Positions 22,395-31,884 of a DNA stretch of 64,000 nt are shown piece by piece; position 1 is the stretch's first letter; each line of letters opens with the position of its first letter. The position numbers and the translations under genes are program-made. The stretch is from Oerskovia enterophila (GTDB lineage Bacteria; Actinomycetota; Actinomycetes; Actinomycetales; Cellulomonadaceae): NCBI RefSeq assembly GCF_001692445.1, contig NZ_MAQA01000013.1, forward strand, positions 25,643-89,642, read 5' to 3'. A model generated the notes under the pieces. It saw only the letters and a program-made list of their open reading frames with translations. It ran no database searches and was not told the origin of the DNA.

Positions 22395-23333
22395 ATGACG
22401 TCCCTCGCCCCCGACCTCGTCGGCACCGACTCCCCCGACGTGACGGTCGAGCCCGTCGGCGACTCCCCCCGTGAGCGTCGGCGCCCGGCGCTGTCGCCGT
22501 CGCGGGCGAACGACTTCATGCAGTGCCCGCTGCTGTTCCGGTTCCGTGTCGTGGACCGGCTCCCCGAGCCGCCCAGCGCTGCGGCCGCGCGCGGCACCCT
22601 GGTCCACTCGGTGCTCGAGCGGCTGTACGACGCCCCGGTGGGCGAGCGCACGCTCGCGGCCGCCCAGGCCATGGTCCCGGGCGAGTGGGACCGCCTCCAG
22701 GAGGCCGAGCCCCGGTACGCCGAGCTCTTCGCGGGCGCCGGCGAGGCGGGCAGCGCGCCGGAGGGCGCGGTCCAGGAGTGGCTCGAGGGCGCCGGGAACC
22801 TCCTGGGCACCTACTTCACGCTCGAGGACCCCAACCGCCTCGAGCCGGCCGAGCGCGAGATGTTCGTCGAGACCCAGCTCGAGGACGGCCCGCTCCTGCG
22901 CGGCATCGTGGACCGGCTCGACGTCGCCCCGAACGGCGCGATGCGGGTCGTGGACTACAAGACGGGCAAGACTCCCCGGCCCCAGTACCAAGGGTCGGCG
23001 CTGTTCCAGATGCGCTTCTACGGCCTGGTGCTGTGGCGCGAGCGGGGCGAGATCCCCAAGATGCTCCAGCTCGTCTACCTGGGCGACGGCCAGGTGCTGC
23101 GCGCAGAGCCGCAGGAGGCGGACCTCCTGGCGGTCGAGGAGCAGGTGCGGACGCTGTGGTCCTCGATCACGCAGGCTGCCCGCAGCGGGCAATGGGCCCC
23201 GCGCAAGACCCCGCTGTGCGGGTGGTGCGCGCACCAGGCCCTGTGCCCGCAGTTCGGCGGCACGCCTCCGGAGATCCCCGAGGGTGCGATCGAGCTGACG
23301 CTCGGGATCGCCCCGGAGGCGGCCGCTTCCTAG
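22395..23333 (+). CDS. RecB family exonuclease, PD-(D/E)XK domain
   Basis: A 312-residue stand-alone nuclease domain like the C-terminus of RecB/AddB. SPSRANDFMQCPLLFRFRVVDRLPE holds the first iron-sulfur-type Cys, GTLVHSVLERLY the catalytic His, GIVDRLD and VVDYKTGK the catalytic Asp/Lys, and CGWCAHQALCPQF the remaining three cysteines of a 4Fe-4S cluster. Such proteins probably act in DNA end processing, though the actinobacterial member has no established substrate. The ATG at 22395 is leaderless. Its stop is 4 bases from that of the convergent HAD gene. Confidence 0.92.
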   Translation: MTSLAPDLVGTDSPDVTVEPVGDSPRERRRPALSPSRANDFMQCPLLFRFRVVDRLPEPPSAAAARGTLVHSVLERLYDAPVGERTLAAAQAMVPGEWDRLQEAEPRYAELFAGAGEAGSAPEGAVQEWLEGAGNLLGTYFTLEDPNRLEPAEREMFVETQLEDGPLLRGIVDRLDVAPNGAMRVVDYKTGKTPRPQYQGSALFQMRFYGLVLWRERGEIPKMLQLVYLGDGQVLRAEPQEADLLAVEEQVRTLWSSITQAARSGQWAPRKTPLCGWCAHQALCPQFGGTPPEIPEGAIELTLGIAPEAAAS

Positions 23334-23337
23334 CCCG

Positions 23338-24081
23338 TCAGTCCTCGATGAGGTCGACCACGTCGCCCGCGAGGATGCGCGAGAGCATGTCGACGTCGAC
23401 GAGCGCGAGCGACGGCGTGCGGCTCAGCCCGGGCAGGACCGGCACGGGGACCACGGCCTCGACACCGAGCGTCGCCGCGCCCGCGGCCTGCGCCGACCCG
23501 ATGCCCGTGGGCGAGTCCTCGATCGCCACGCAGCGGGTCACGTCGACGCCCAGCCTCTCGGCCGCCACGAGGTACGGCTCGGGGTGCGGCTTGCCGTGCG
23601 TGACCTCGTCGCCGCACACCAGGGTCTCGAACGACCCGGGCGGGGTCATGCCCACGACGGGCTCGGCGAGCGAGCGGTAGGACATGGTCACCAGGGCGCA
23701 CGGCACGCCGCGCTCCCGGAGCTCGGCGAGCAGCTCGCGCGCACCGGGCTGCCACGGGACCTCGACCTCGACCTGCTCGATCACCCGCGAGATGAGGAAG
23801 TCGATGATCTGCTCGGAGGGTAGGTCGACGCCCGCGGCCTGGAGGATCGTGGCCGACTCGGTCAGGGGGTTGCCGACCATCTGCAGGGCCTGCTCGTGCG
23901 ACCAGGTGCCGCCGTGCGCCTCGACGAGCTCGTGCTCCGCGGCGATCCAGTACGGCTCGGTGTCGACGAGCGTGCCGTCCATGTCCCACAGGACGGCTTG
24001 TGGCAGTGCGAGCGCCTCGCGAGGGGCGCTGTCGGTACGGGTGAGATCGGGTGCTTCCAGGGGGTTCAACGCATTCTCCAT
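23338..24081 (-). CDS. HAD superfamily hydrolase, beta-phosphoglucomutase-like
   Basis: A 247-residue haloacid dehalogenase-type phosphatase/phosphomutase. Motif I DMDGTLVDTEP (residues ~34-44), motif II in ALVTMSYRS, motif III KPHPEPY and motif IV VAIEDSPTGIGSA are all present, with the helical cap between motifs I and II. Substrate cannot be read from sequence; relatives act on sugar phosphates. The first 30 residues are an extra N-terminal stretch. It is convergent with the RecB-like gene and divergent from the PAC2 gene. Confidence 0.92.
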   Translation of the reverse strand: MENALNPLEAPDLTRTDSAPREALALPQAVLWDMDGTLVDTEPYWIAAEHELVEAHGGTWSHEQALQMVGNPLTESATILQAAGVDLPSEQIIDFLISRVIEQVEVEVPWQPGARELLAELRERGVPCALVTMSYRSLAEPVVGMTPPGSFETLVCGDEVTHGKPHPEPYLVAAERLGVDVTRCVAIEDSPTGIGSAQAAGAATLGVEAVVPVPVLPGLSRTPSLALVDVDMLSRILAGDVVDLIED

Positions 24082-24178
24082 GCTCGGGGGGACGGTTCGT
24101 GGCCGTCCCCGCCACCTTAGCCCGCGTGCTCGCGAGGCCCGCGAGCCCGTGCTGCCCGGTCCGGTCGCTCACGCGGCC

Positions 24179-24184
24179 TAGGCT
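24179..24184 (+). promoter_or_regulatory. -10 box of PAC2 gene, leaderless
   Basis: TAGGCT lies 6 bases before ATG 24191, with no ribosome binding site. Confidence 0.6.
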
Positions 24185-24190
24185 GGGACG

Positions 24191-25111
24191 ATGAACGAGA
24201 CCCCGGAACCGATCGACCCGGCCGACCTGCCCGAGCCGACCACCCCGGCACTACCCCCGTCGTCGGCCGACGAGCCTCGACAGGCCGTGATGCTGGCGGC
24301 GTTCGAGGGGTGGAACGACGCAGGGGGCGCAGCGACCGCCGCGCTCCTGCACCTGCACGACGTCTGGGGCGCGGAGGAGATCGCGGCGATCGACCCCGAG
24401 GAGTACCACGACTTCCAGGTCAACCGCCCGGTCGTGACCACCTCGGACGACGGCCGACGGGAGATCACGTGGCCCACCACGACCGTGACCGCGGTGACCG
24501 TGCCCGCCAGCGGGCGACGCGTGGTCCTGGTGCACGGGATCGAGCCGTCGATGCGCTGGCGCACGTTCTGCCGCGAGCTGCTCGACATCGCCGAGCGCGA
24601 GGGGGTCACGACCGTCGTGACGATCGGCGCGCTGCTCGCCGACGTGCCGCACACGCGCCCCATCCCCATGACGGCCACGTCGGAGAGCGTGGGCCTGCGG
24701 GCTGTCCTCGACGTCGAGCAGAGCTCGTACGAGGGCCCCACGGGGATCGTCGGTGTGCTCCAGCACGCGGCCGCCGAGCGCGGCATGCAGTCGGTGTCGT
24801 TGTGGGCGGCCGTGCCGCACTACGTCGCGAACTCGCCGTCCCCCAAGGCCACGCTCGCGATCCTGGCGCGGGTCGAGGAGCTCCTGTCGGACCCCGTCCC
24901 GCTGGGCGACCTGCCCGAGGAGGCCGTGGCCTGGCAGCACGGCGTCGACGAGCTCGCGGCCGAGGACGCCGAGATCGCCGAGTACGTGCAGCAGCTCGAG
25001 GAGGCCAAGGACACGGCCGAGCTGCCCGAGGCGAGCGGCGAGGCGATCGCGCGCGAGTTCGAGCGCTACCTGCGCCGCCGCGACAACGGGTCGGGCGGGC
25101 CGCTGCCCTAG
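24191..25111 (+). CDS. PAC2 family protein
   Basis: A 306-residue member of the PAC2 family, named after a eukaryotic proteasome assembly chaperone. AFEGWNDAGGAATAALLHL, the IDPEEYHDFQVNRP strand, VLVHGIEPSMRWRTF and PHTRPI are typical of actinobacterial members. Bacterial function is unknown; a link with the Pup-proteasome is tempting because that locus lies 4 kb away, but it is only inference. A Glu-rich coiled-coil tail (residues ~255-290) follows the domain. Convergent with mshC. Confidence 0.9.
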   Translation: MNETPEPIDPADLPEPTTPALPPSSADEPRQAVMLAAFEGWNDAGGAATAALLHLHDVWGAEEIAAIDPEEYHDFQVNRPVVTTSDDGRREITWPTTTVTAVTVPASGRRVVLVHGIEPSMRWRTFCRELLDIAEREGVTTVVTIGALLADVPHTRPIPMTATSESVGLRAVLDVEQSSYEGPTGIVGVLQHAAAERGMQSVSLWAAVPHYVANSPSPKATLAILARVEELLSDPVPLGDLPEEAVAWQHGVDELAAEDAEIAEYVQQLEEAKDTAELPEASGEAIAREFERYLRRRDNGSGGPLP

Positions 25112-25144
25112 CGAAGGCCCCGGGCAGCGCGGCCCAGGACGACT

Positions 25145-25186
25145 GCGGCCCGCGGCACCTCCCTCAGGGGAGGCGCCGCGGGCCGC
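25145..25186. terminator. Bidirectional terminator between PAC2 gene and mshC
   Basis: A 12-bp stem (25145-25156 with 25175-25186) continues after one mismatch into a 6-bp inner stem with a 4-base loop, between two convergent stops. Confidence 0.75.
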
Positions 25187-25225
25187 GGCGTTCACCGGCC
25201 GGCTGCACCGGCCGTCCGGCAGGCT

Positions 25226-26500
25226 CTAGAGACGCACCCCGAGCAGGGCGTTGACCATCCGCGAGATCACGCCGGGGGCGCCCTCGGTGTCTTCCGAGGT
25301 GTCCCGGCCCTCCGCGAGCGAGACGTCGGCCCACGCGTCGACGGCCGCGAGCGCCGTGGGCGCGTCGAGGTCGTTCGCGAGGGCCTCGCGCACGGCGGCG
25401 AGGGTCGCGTCGGCGTCGGGTCCACCGTTGCCGGACACGGCCGAGCGCCACCGCTCGAGGCGTTCGACGGCGGCCGGGAGGTCGGCGTCGGTCCACTCCC
25501 ACTCGGAGCGGTAGTGGTGCGCGAGGAGCGCGAGGCGGATGGCCATGGGGTCGACGCCCGTGGCGCGCAGGGCCGAGACGAACACGAGGTTCCCGCGCGA
25601 CTTGCTCATCTTCTCGCCCTGGTAGGCGACCAGACCGGCGTGCACGTGGTTGCGCGCACCGAACCCGTGGTCGAGCAGGCGGTCGTGCGAGGTCGACATC
25701 TCGTGGTGCGGGAAGAGCAGGTCGGCGCCGCCGCCCTGGATGTCGAAGGGCAGGCCCAGTCCGTCGCGGGCGATGACCGCGCACTCGATGTGCCAGCCGG
25801 GGCGTCCGGTGCCGAGGCTCGCGCCGTCCCACGAGGGCTCGCCCACGCGCTCGCGCCGCCACAGCAGCGGGTCGAGGGGGTCCTTCTTGCCGTCGCGCTC
25901 GGGGTCTCCTCCGCGCTCGCCGAAGAGCCGCACCATGTCGTCGCGGCTGAGCCGCGAGACGGCGCCGAAGCGCGCGTCGGCGCTCAGGTCCGCGTACACG
26001 TCGCCGAGCTCGGGGGCGTCACCGCCCGCGCCGGGCTCGACCGGGACGCGGTAGGCGAAGCCGTCCTCGATGAGCGCCTCGACGGCCTGGACCACGTCCG
26101 GGATGGCCTCGACCGCGCCGCGGTACACCTCGGGGGGCACGACGCCGAGAGCGGTCATGTCCTCGGCCAGCAGGGCCGTCTGCTCGACCGCGAGGTCCCA
26201 CCAGTCCACGCCCGTCGCGGTCGCGCGCTCGAGCAGCGGGTCGTCGACGTCGGTCACGTTGGACGCGTGCGTCACGGTGTGACCCGCGTCGCGCCATGCA
26301 CGGTTGAGGAGGTCGAAACCGACGTAGGTCGCGGCGTGCCCGATGTGGGTCGCGTCGTACGGGGTGATCCCGCAGACGTACATGGTCGCGGTGTCCCCTT
26401 CCGCGGCGACGACGAGCTCCCCGGTGGTGCTGTCGTGCACCTGGATCGGGAGGCCGCGGCCGGGCAGGGACGGGATCTGAGGCATGGGCCAGGAGTGCAC
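25226..26500 (-). CDS. mshC: L-cysteine:1D-myo-inositol 2-amino-2-deoxy-alpha-D-glucopyranoside ligase
   Basis: MshC joins cysteine to GlcN-Ins with ATP, the third step of mycothiol synthesis, the main low-molecular-weight thiol of actinobacteria. The 424-residue protein is a cysteinyl-tRNA synthetase homologue without the tRNA-binding tail. [20 protein letters not shown] holds the zinc Cys and HIGH-like motif, ECAVIA a second zinc Cys, and KMSKSRGN the KMSKS loop. The GTG at 26500 (MHSWPMP) has a -10 box TAAGGT 6 bases before it, so it is leaderless. Confidence 0.96.
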   Translation of the reverse strand: MHSWPMPQIPSLPGRGLPIQVHDSTTGELVVAAEGDTATMYVCGITPYDATHIGHAATYVGFDLLNRAWRDAGHTVTHASNVTDVDDPLLERATATGVDWWDLAVEQTALLAEDMTALGVVPPEVYRGAVEAIPDVVQAVEALIEDGFAYRVPVEPGAGGDAPELGDVYADLSADARFGAVSRLSRDDMVRLFGERGGDPERDGKKDPLDPLLWRRERVGEPSWDGASLGTGRPGWHIECAVIARDGLGLPFDIQGGGADLLFPHHEMSTSHDRLLDHGFGARNHVHAGLVAYQGEKMSKSRGNLVFVSALRATGVDPMAIRLALLAHHYRSEWEWTDADLPAAVERLERWRSAVSGNGGPDADATLAAVREALANDLDAPTALAAVDAWADVSLAEGRDTSEDTEGAPGVISRMVNALLGVRL

Positions 26501-26506
26501 GCGACA

Positions 26507-26512
26507 ACCTTA
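26507..26512 (-). promoter_or_regulatory. -10 box of mshC, leaderless
   Basis: TAAGGT on the minus strand, 6 bases before GTG 26500, fixes the start choice. Confidence 0.6.
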
Positions 26513-26608
26513 ACCGCGAACGGTCACCCGGGTTTCGCGGTGCCCGCGGGTCGAGGCGCCCGACGACGACGCCGCACCCGCCCCGGTGGCGCGCCTGCGC
26601 CGTCGGGC

Positions 26609-26614
26609 CAGAAT
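26609..26614 (+). promoter_or_regulatory. Candidate -10 box of corA, leaderless
   Basis: CAGAAT lies 6 bases before GTG 26621. It lacks the first T of the usual TANNNT, so it is weaker than the others. Confidence 0.4.
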
Positions 26615-26620
26615 GCAGGG

Positions 26621-27763
26621 GTGAGCCAACCCACACGACCTGACGACCCCCGCCCCACCGGAGGACGGCCCGAGGAACCGGGCTCCCCGCGCTCGGAGCC
26701 CCCCCGGTACAAGGAGCTGTGGGTCGAGGGGCCCGACGGGCGCGTGACGCCCGTGTCCCGCCCCGGGGACGGGTCGGGCCGGTGGGCGGACGCCGAGGAC
26801 TCGCCGGGCAGCAGCGGGAGCCCGGGCAGCGGCGGCGAGACCTCGGGCACCGGCCCGGGCGGCACCCGCTGGTACGAGGTGCGCACGCTCGAGGACTTCG
26901 TGAGCGCCGCGGACGCGCTCGGCGTCGGGCTCGCGAGCCAGGTGGGCCGCGGGCACCTGCCGGTCCACGTTCGCCACGTCAAGCACCCCCTGGCGCACGT
27001 GGAGCACATCGGGATGGACTGGCTCCTGGTCGTCACGCCCACCGTGTCGTTCTCCGAGGAGGACCGTCAGGTCAGCACGGGCAGCTTCTGCCTCCTCGTG
27101 GGCCCCGACGTGGTCGTCACGGTCGAGAAGGGCACCGCGGGCGTCCACGACCGCATGCGTGAGCACCTGACGGGCCCGTCGCACGGACGCAGCACGGGGT
27201 TCCGCCACGTCGCGGAGGAGGCCCTGTTCGCGCTCGTGTCCACGTCCTCGGACGTCGAGCTCGCGCTCGGCGACGCGGTCGCCGAGGTCGAGAAGATCGT
27301 GTTCGAGACCAGGCGGCGCACCGACCCGGTCCTGCCCATCTACGACCTCAAGCGCGAGATCACCGAGGCCCGTCGCGCGCTGCTGCCCATCACGGCCGAG
27401 CTCCCCGAGCTGGTCTCGGGCAGCGCCCGCTCCCGCATCACGTTCGACAAGCGGCTCATGGAGCGCCTCGTGTCGACCGTCGAGCGGATCGACCGCCACC
27501 TCGACGCGCACGACGACCTGCTGTCCGACATGCTCTCGGTGCACCTGTCCCAGGTGTCGGTGCGCCAGAACGAGGACATGCGCACGATCAGCGCCTGGGC
27601 CGCGATCCTCGTGTTCCCCACGATCGTGGGCGGGATCTACGGCATGAACTTCGACCACATGCCCGAGCTGCACTGGACCCTGGGCTATCCACTGGCCATC
27701 GCGATCATGGTGCTCGGCTGCTTCGGGCTCTACGGCGCGTTCAAGAAGGTCGGCTGGATGTAG
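26621..27763 (+). CDS. corA: CorA family magnesium/cobalt transporter
   Basis: A pentameric inner-membrane divalent cation channel of 380 residues. Residues 1-80 are a Pro/Gly/Ser-rich tail, followed by the cytoplasmic alpha/beta domain and long stalk helix. Two C-terminal membrane helices follow, with the selectivity motif YGMNFDHMPEL after the first. The C-terminal tail is short and basic (FKKVGWM). The GTG at 26621 is the start compatible with the candidate leaderless promoter. Its stop lies 4 bases from that of the convergent uppP. Confidence 0.93.
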   Translation: MSQPTRPDDPRPTGGRPEEPGSPRSEPPRYKELWVEGPDGRVTPVSRPGDGSGRWADAEDSPGSSGSPGSGGETSGTGPGGTRWYEVRTLEDFVSAADALGVGLASQVGRGHLPVHVRHVKHPLAHVEHIGMDWLLVVTPTVSFSEEDRQVSTGSFCLLVGPDVVVTVEKGTAGVHDRMREHLTGPSHGRSTGFRHVAEEALFALVSTSSDVELALGDAVAEVEKIVFETRRRTDPVLPIYDLKREITEARRALLPITAELPELVSGSARSRITFDKRLMERLVSTVERIDRHLDAHDDLLSDMLSVHLSQVSVRQNEDMRTISAWAAILVFPTIVGGIYGMNFDHMPELHWTLGYPLAIAIMVLGCFGLYGAFKKVGWM

Positions 27764-27767
27764 CGGG

Positions 27768-28628
27768 TCAGGCGAGCGGCTGGAGCACACCGACCGTGAG
27801 CAGGACCACGACGACCGCCGCGAGCACGAGCCGGTAGATCACGAACGGCTTGTAGCTGAACGTCGAGACGATCTTGAGGAACGCGATGATCACGAGGTAG
27901 CCCACGACGAACGCGACCAGGGTCGCGATGAGCGTCGCGCCGAACCCGGGAGAGCCCGGGACGGGCTCGCCCGTGACCGACTTGGCGAGCTGGTAGAACC
28001 CCGAGCCCAGGACCGCGGGGATCGCGAGCAGGAACGAGTAGCGGGCCGCGGCCTCTCGCGTGAAGCCCATGAGCAGGCCCGCCGTGATGGTGCCGCCCGA
28101 CCGGGACACGCCGGGGACCAGGGCGAGCGCCTGCGCCAGCCCGAACCCGACGGCCTGGCGCGGGGTCAGCTCGTCGAGCGTGCGCGTCTTGGCGCCGACC
28201 CGGTCCGCGAACCCGAGGAGCAGGGCGAAGACCGTCAGGGTGAGGGCCGTGATGTACAGGTTGCGCAGCGACGCCTCGATCGCGTCCTGGAACGCCAGGC
28301 CCAGGACCACGATGGGGATCGAGCCGAGCGCGATGAACCACGCCATGGCCGCGTGGTGGTCGTGCTTGCCCATGCGGGCGCGCCAGTCGTTGCCGTGGGC
28401 GCCGCGCAGCGAGCGCCACCAGGCCGAGCAGATCGTGGCGATGTCGCGCCGGAAGTAGATGATCACGGCGGTCTCGGTACCGATCTGGGTGATCGCGGTG
28501 AAGGCCGCCCCCGGGTCGGCCGAGCCGATGAGCTCACCGACGATGCGCAGGTGCGCGCTCGAGGACACCGGCAAGAACTCGGTCAGGCCCTGGACGAGGC
28601 CGAGGAGGATCGCTTCCCACGCATTCAC
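27768..28628 (-). CDS. uppP: Undecaprenyl-diphosphatase
   Basis: UppP (BacA) dephosphorylates undecaprenyl diphosphate to recycle the lipid carrier of peptidoglycan synthesis and gives some bacitracin resistance. The 286-residue polytopic membrane protein has the two family motifs: [14 protein letters not shown] near residue 15 and [11 protein letters not shown] near residue 165. About eight membrane segments are visible. The start is GTG 28628 with a -10 box TATCGT 8 bases upstream. Divergent from the aldo/keto reductase. Confidence 0.96.
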   Translation of the reverse strand: MNAWEAILLGLVQGLTEFLPVSSSAHLRIVGELIGSADPGAAFTAITQIGTETAVIIYFRRDIATICSAWWRSLRGAHGNDWRARMGKHDHHAAMAWFIALGSIPIVVLGLAFQDAIEASLRNLYITALTLTVFALLLGFADRVGAKTRTLDELTPRQAVGFGLAQALALVPGVSRSGGTITAGLLMGFTREAAARYSFLLAIPAVLGSGFYQLAKSVTGEPVPGSPGFGATLIATLVAFVVGYLVIIAFLKIVSTFSYKPFVIYRLVLAAVVVVLLTVGVLQPLA

Positions 28629-28636
28629 GAGCGGTC

Positions 28637-28642
28637 ACGATA
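28637..28642 (-). promoter_or_regulatory. -10 box of uppP, near-leaderless
   Basis: TATCGT on the minus strand ends 8 bases before GTG 28628. Confidence 0.5.
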
Positions 28643-28810
28643 CCCGCCGTACCACCGCTCCCCAGGACCGACAGGCCTCGCGGGGACGACCGTCGTCGAG
28701 CCGTCACGTGCCGGCCGTCTCCAGGACACCGCCCGGACACGTCCGCGCAGAGCGACGGACCTCACCCTGGCGACGCGCGCCACGTCCGGGCGGGGCGCGC
28801 CCCTGGCCGG

Positions 28811-28816
28811 TAATCT
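28811..28816 (+). promoter_or_regulatory. -10 box of aldo/keto reductase, leaderless
   Basis: TAATCT lies 7 bases before ATG 28824; no Shine-Dalgarno is visible. Confidence 0.6.
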
Positions 28817-28823
28817 GCCGCGC

Positions 28824-29792
28824 ATGGAACTTCGTCAGCTCGGTCGTACCGGCCTGCGCGTCTCCCCCCTGGGCCTCGGGACCATGACGTGGGGCCGCGA
28901 CACCGACGAGATCGACGCCGCGGAGCAGCTCCGCGACTTCGTCGACGCCGGGGGGAACCTCGTCGACACCGCCGCCTCCTACGGGGGCGGCGACAGCGAG
29001 TCGATGATCGGCTCGATCCTCTCGGGCAAGGTCGACCGGCGCGACGTGCTGCTGTGCACCAAGGCAGGCATCCGGACCACTGCCGACGGCAACGCGGTCG
29101 ACGCCTCGCGCGGCGCGCTGCTCGACTCGCTCGACGCCTCGCTCGAACGCCTGGGCACCGACCACGTCGACCTCTTCCTGGTCCACACGCCCGACCCGCG
29201 CACGCCGTTCGCCGAGACGCTCTCCGCGCTGCGGCTCGCGGTCACCACCGGACGTGCGCGCTACGTGGGCCTGTCCAACCACCCGGGGTGGGCCGCCGCT
29301 CGGGCCGCCGCGTCGCTCGACGCGCACGGCGACGTCGGGCTCGCCGCGGTCGAGCTCGAGTACTCGCTGCTCCAGCGCGGGATCGAGCGCGACGTCGTGC
29401 CTGCTGCGACCGAGATGGGGTTCGGGGTGCTCGCGTGGTCGCCCCTGGGGCGCGGGGTACTCACGGGCAAGTACCGCAGCTCGCTGCCCGCGGACTCGCG
29501 CGGTGCGTCCTCGCACCTCGCCGGGTTCGTGCAGCCCTACCTGGACGGCGAGTCGTCGGGGATCGTGGAGGCCGTGGCCACGGCCGCGAACGGCCTGGGC
29601 CGCGCGCCCCTGGACGTCGCCCTGGCCTGGCTCCTCGAGCGGCCGGGAGTGTCGAGCGCGATCGTCGGTGCGCGCACCCCTGCGCAGCTGCGCGCGTCGC
29701 TCGCGGCCTGCGACCTCGAGCTGCCCGACGCGGTGCACTACGCGCTCGACGACGTCAGCGCCCTGCCGCTCGGGTACCCCGAGCGCTGGTGA
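28824..29792 (+). CDS. Aldo/keto reductase
   Basis: A 322-residue NADPH-dependent oxidoreductase with TIM-barrel fold. It begins MELRQLGRTGLRVSPLGLGTMTWG. The catalytic tetrad is visible: Asp in NLVDTAASYGGGDSE with Tyr four residues on, Lys in LLCTKAG and His in DLFLVHTPD. The C-terminal cofactor loop is AIVGARTPAQLRASL. Physiological substrate unknown. It converges on the acidic primosomal-type protein gene with a 3-base gap. Confidence 0.93.
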   Translation: MELRQLGRTGLRVSPLGLGTMTWGRDTDEIDAAEQLRDFVDAGGNLVDTAASYGGGDSESMIGSILSGKVDRRDVLLCTKAGIRTTADGNAVDASRGALLDSLDASLERLGTDHVDLFLVHTPDPRTPFAETLSALRLAVTTGRARYVGLSNHPGWAAARAAASLDAHGDVGLAAVELEYSLLQRGIERDVVPAATEMGFGVLAWSPLGRGVLTGKYRSSLPADSRGASSHLAGFVQPYLDGESSGIVEAVATAANGLGRAPLDVALAWLLERPGVSSAIVGARTPAQLRASLAACDLELPDAVHYALDDVSALPLGYPERW

Positions 29793-29795
29793 AGG

Positions 29796-30134
29796 TCAGC
29801 GGCTGACCCCGTCGGTCAGGTCGACCTGGTCGAGCTCCTCGTCCTGGTCGTCGAAGTCCTGCTCGTCGCCCTCGTCACCCTCGTCGTCCTCGTCGTCTCC
29901 GTCGGCTCCGTCGTCTTCACCTTCGTCGTCGTCGTCCTCGGCGAGGTAGAACGGGGTGGCCTCGCCGTGCACCTGGGCGAGCGCCTCGTCGTACACCTCG
30001 TAGGCGTCGGCGAGCACGTAGTAGGCGTCGTCGACCGCCGGGTCGTCCTCGCCACGGCGAGCGGCGACCGCGGTGTAGTGGGCCTCGAGGGCCGCGATGA
30101 ATCGATCGAGAGCGGCGCGCGGGTCAGCGGTCAT
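29796..30134 (-). CDS. Small acidic protein, annotated in relatives as primosomal protein
   Basis: A 112-residue protein. Residues 1-62 form an alpha-helical region (DPRAALDRFIAALEAHYTAV, DDAYYVLADAYEVYDEAL), and residues ~68-105 are almost entirely Asp/Glu/Gly. Relatives in Micrococcales carry the label primosomal protein, but no primosome motif is visible, so the function is unsupported. The ATG at 30134 has a -10 box TACCGT 6 bases upstream (leaderless), which excludes the longer ORF start at 30170. Confidence 0.75.
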   Translation of the reverse strand: MTADPRAALDRFIAALEAHYTAVAARRGEDDPAVDDAYYVLADAYEVYDEALAQVHGEATPFYLAEDDDDEGEDDGADGDDEDDEGDEGDEQDFDDQDEELDQVDLTDGVSR

Positions 30135-30140
30135 ACCCTG

Positions 30141-30146
30141 ACGGTA
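30141..30146 (-). promoter_or_regulatory. -10 box of the acidic small protein gene, leaderless
   Basis: TACCGT on the minus strand, 6 bases before ATG 30134. Confidence 0.55.
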
Positions 30147-30246
30147 GACCTGAGCGAGGCACAATGGCACTCGGAATCCCTCGGCGGGAGGGTGAGGTAC
30201 GGCTCACCGCTCCCCCGGCTCGGAACGAACGCGTGGACGGTGACGG

Positions 30247-30477
30247 ATGACGAGCACGACCCCTCGGCAGCGGACCGGCTGGGCCGAGAACGGCGGCCAG
30301 TACGAGTACCGGGTGCTCACGATCGACCGGTCGGTGAGCCGCCACGACGCGGTCCGCCTCCTGACCGACGAGGCCGAGCACGGGCACTGGGAGCTCGAGC
30401 GCACGCGCCTGTACGTGGGCGGTGAGCGGCGCGTGTGGCTGCGCCGCAAGATCATCCGGGTGCGCTCGACCCTCTGA
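30247..30477 (+). CDS. DUF5703 family protein
   Basis: A 76-residue basic protein conserved in actinobacteria. YEYRVLTIDRSVSRHDAVRLLTDEAEHGHWELERTRLYVGGERRVWLRRKI spans the domain, which resembles short stand-alone ligand- or nucleic-acid-binding units. Function unknown. It lies divergent to the acidic small protein and convergent to the M20 peptidase, the usual actinobacterial neighbour. Confidence 0.85.
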   Translation: MTSTTPRQRTGWAENGGQYEYRVLTIDRSVSRHDAVRLLTDEAEHGHWELERTRLYVGGERRVWLRRKIIRVRSTL

Positions 30478-30494
30478 GACTCCCGACCGGCCGC

Positions 30495-30525
30495 CCCTGC
30501 CCGCCGGGCTCGCCGACGGGCAGGG
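30495..30525. terminator. Terminator between DUF5703 gene and M20 peptidase gene
   Basis: A 9-bp stem (30495-30503 with 30517-30525) and 13-base loop between convergent stops. Confidence 0.6.
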
Positions 30526-30534
30526 ATCGTCGCC

Positions 30535-31878
30535 TCAGCAGGTCCGCAGCAGGCGGTCCAGGACGCGCACGCCGAACTTCAGGGACGCGACGGGCACGCG
30601 CTCGTCGACCCCGTGGAACATGCCCGAGAAGTCCAGGTCCGCGGGGAGCTGGAGCGGGGCGAACCCGTAGCCCGTGATGCCGAGCCGCGCGAGCGACTTG
30701 TTGTCGGTCCCGCCCGAGAGCGTGTACGGCAGGACCGTGGCGCCCGGATCCTCGGCGTGCAGCGACGCGATCATGGCGTCGACCAGGTCGCCCTCGAAGG
30801 GCACCTCGAGCGAGATGTCGCGGTGGATGGGCTCGATCCGCACGTGCTCGCCCACGAGCCCCTCGATGACCGCGAAGCCCTCGTCCTCGTGGCCCGGCAG
30901 CAGGCGCGCGTCGATCGCGGCCTCGGCGCGCCCGGGGATGACGTTGGCCTTGTAGCCGGCACCGAGCTGAGTGGGGTTGGACGTGTGGCGGACGGTCGCG
31001 CCGACGAACCGCGAGGCCGGGCCGAGGGCCGCGACGAGCGCGTCGATGCTCGCCTCGTCGCGGGGGTCGTAGGGCAGGTCGGTCAGCTCGGCCACACCGC
31101 GCAGCAGCGCGTCGACCGTGGGCGTGATGGTGTACGGCCACTGGTAGGCGCCAATCCGCGCGACCGCGGCCGCGAGGTGCGTCACGGCGTTGTCGGCGTT
31201 GACCTGCGAGCCGTGCCCGGCGCGTCCCTCGGCGACGAGCCGGAGCCAGGCGATGCCCTTCTCGGCGGTCTGGAGCAGGTAGGCACGCTTGCCGTCGATG
31301 TCGACCGAGAAGCCGCCGACCTCGCTGATGGCCTCGGTCGCGCCCTCGAAGATCTCGGGGCGGTGGTCCACGGCCCAGCTCGCGCCGTACGTGCCGCCGG
31401 CCTCCTCGTCGGCGAAGAACGCCACGACGACGTCGCGCGCGGGCTTGCGTCCCTCACGGACCATCTGGCGCACGACCGCGAGGATCATCGCGTCCATGTC
31501 CTTCATGTCGACCGCACCGCGCCCCCACAGCAGCCCGTCCTTCTCCTCGCCCGCGAACGGGTCGACCGACCAGTCGGAGGCCTGGGCGGGCACGACGTCG
31601 AGGTGCCCGTGCAGGACGAGCGCGGGTCGCGTGGGGTCCTGACCCGGCAGGCGCACGACGACGCTCGCACGCCCCGGCGCGGACTCGAACAGCTCGGGGC
31701 TCAGCCCGACCTCGTGGAGCGAGGCCATGACGTACTCGGCCGCGGCCCGCTCGCCCGGGCCGGACCCGTCCCCGAAGTTCGACGTGTCGATGCGCAGCAG
31801 GTCCTGGCAGATGCGCGCGACCTCCTCCTCGGCGGTCGGGTGGGCCGGGGGGTTCGCGGAGTGGGCGTGGCTCGTCAT
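30535..31878 (-). CDS. M20/M25/M40 family metallo-hydrolase
   Basis: A 447-residue di-zinc peptidase/deacylase of the M20 family. Metal ligands and catalytic residues: HGHLDVVPA (His and catalytic Asp), GRGAVDMKDMDA (bridging Asp), FADEEAGGTYGA (catalytic Glu-Glu) and a C-terminal His in GMFHGVDERV. The dimerisation domain lies between about residues 190 and 330. Substrate not predictable; relatives are dipeptidases or amino-acylases. ATG 31878 is fixed by TACGGT 6 bases upstream. Confidence 0.92.
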   Translation of the reverse strand: MTSHAHSANPPAHPTAEEEVARICQDLLRIDTSNFGDGSGPGERAAAEYVMASLHEVGLSPELFESAPGRASVVVRLPGQDPTRPALVLHGHLDVVPAQASDWSVDPFAGEEKDGLLWGRGAVDMKDMDAMILAVVRQMVREGRKPARDVVVAFFADEEAGGTYGASWAVDHRPEIFEGATEAISEVGGFSVDIDGKRAYLLQTAEKGIAWLRLVAEGRAGHGSQVNADNAVTHLAAAVARIGAYQWPYTITPTVDALLRGVAELTDLPYDPRDEASIDALVAALGPASRFVGATVRHTSNPTQLGAGYKANVIPGRAEAAIDARLLPGHEDEGFAVIEGLVGEHVRIEPIHRDISLEVPFEGDLVDAMIASLHAEDPGATVLPYTLSGGTDNKSLARLGITGYGFAPLQLPADLDFSGMFHGVDERVPVASLKFGVRVLDRLLRTC

Positions 31879-31884
31879 GGCCAC

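Noticed and set aside
29850..29950. A trinucleotide repeat (TCG/TCC runs)
   Set aside because: It encodes the Asp/Glu tail of the acidic small protein and is not a regular array.
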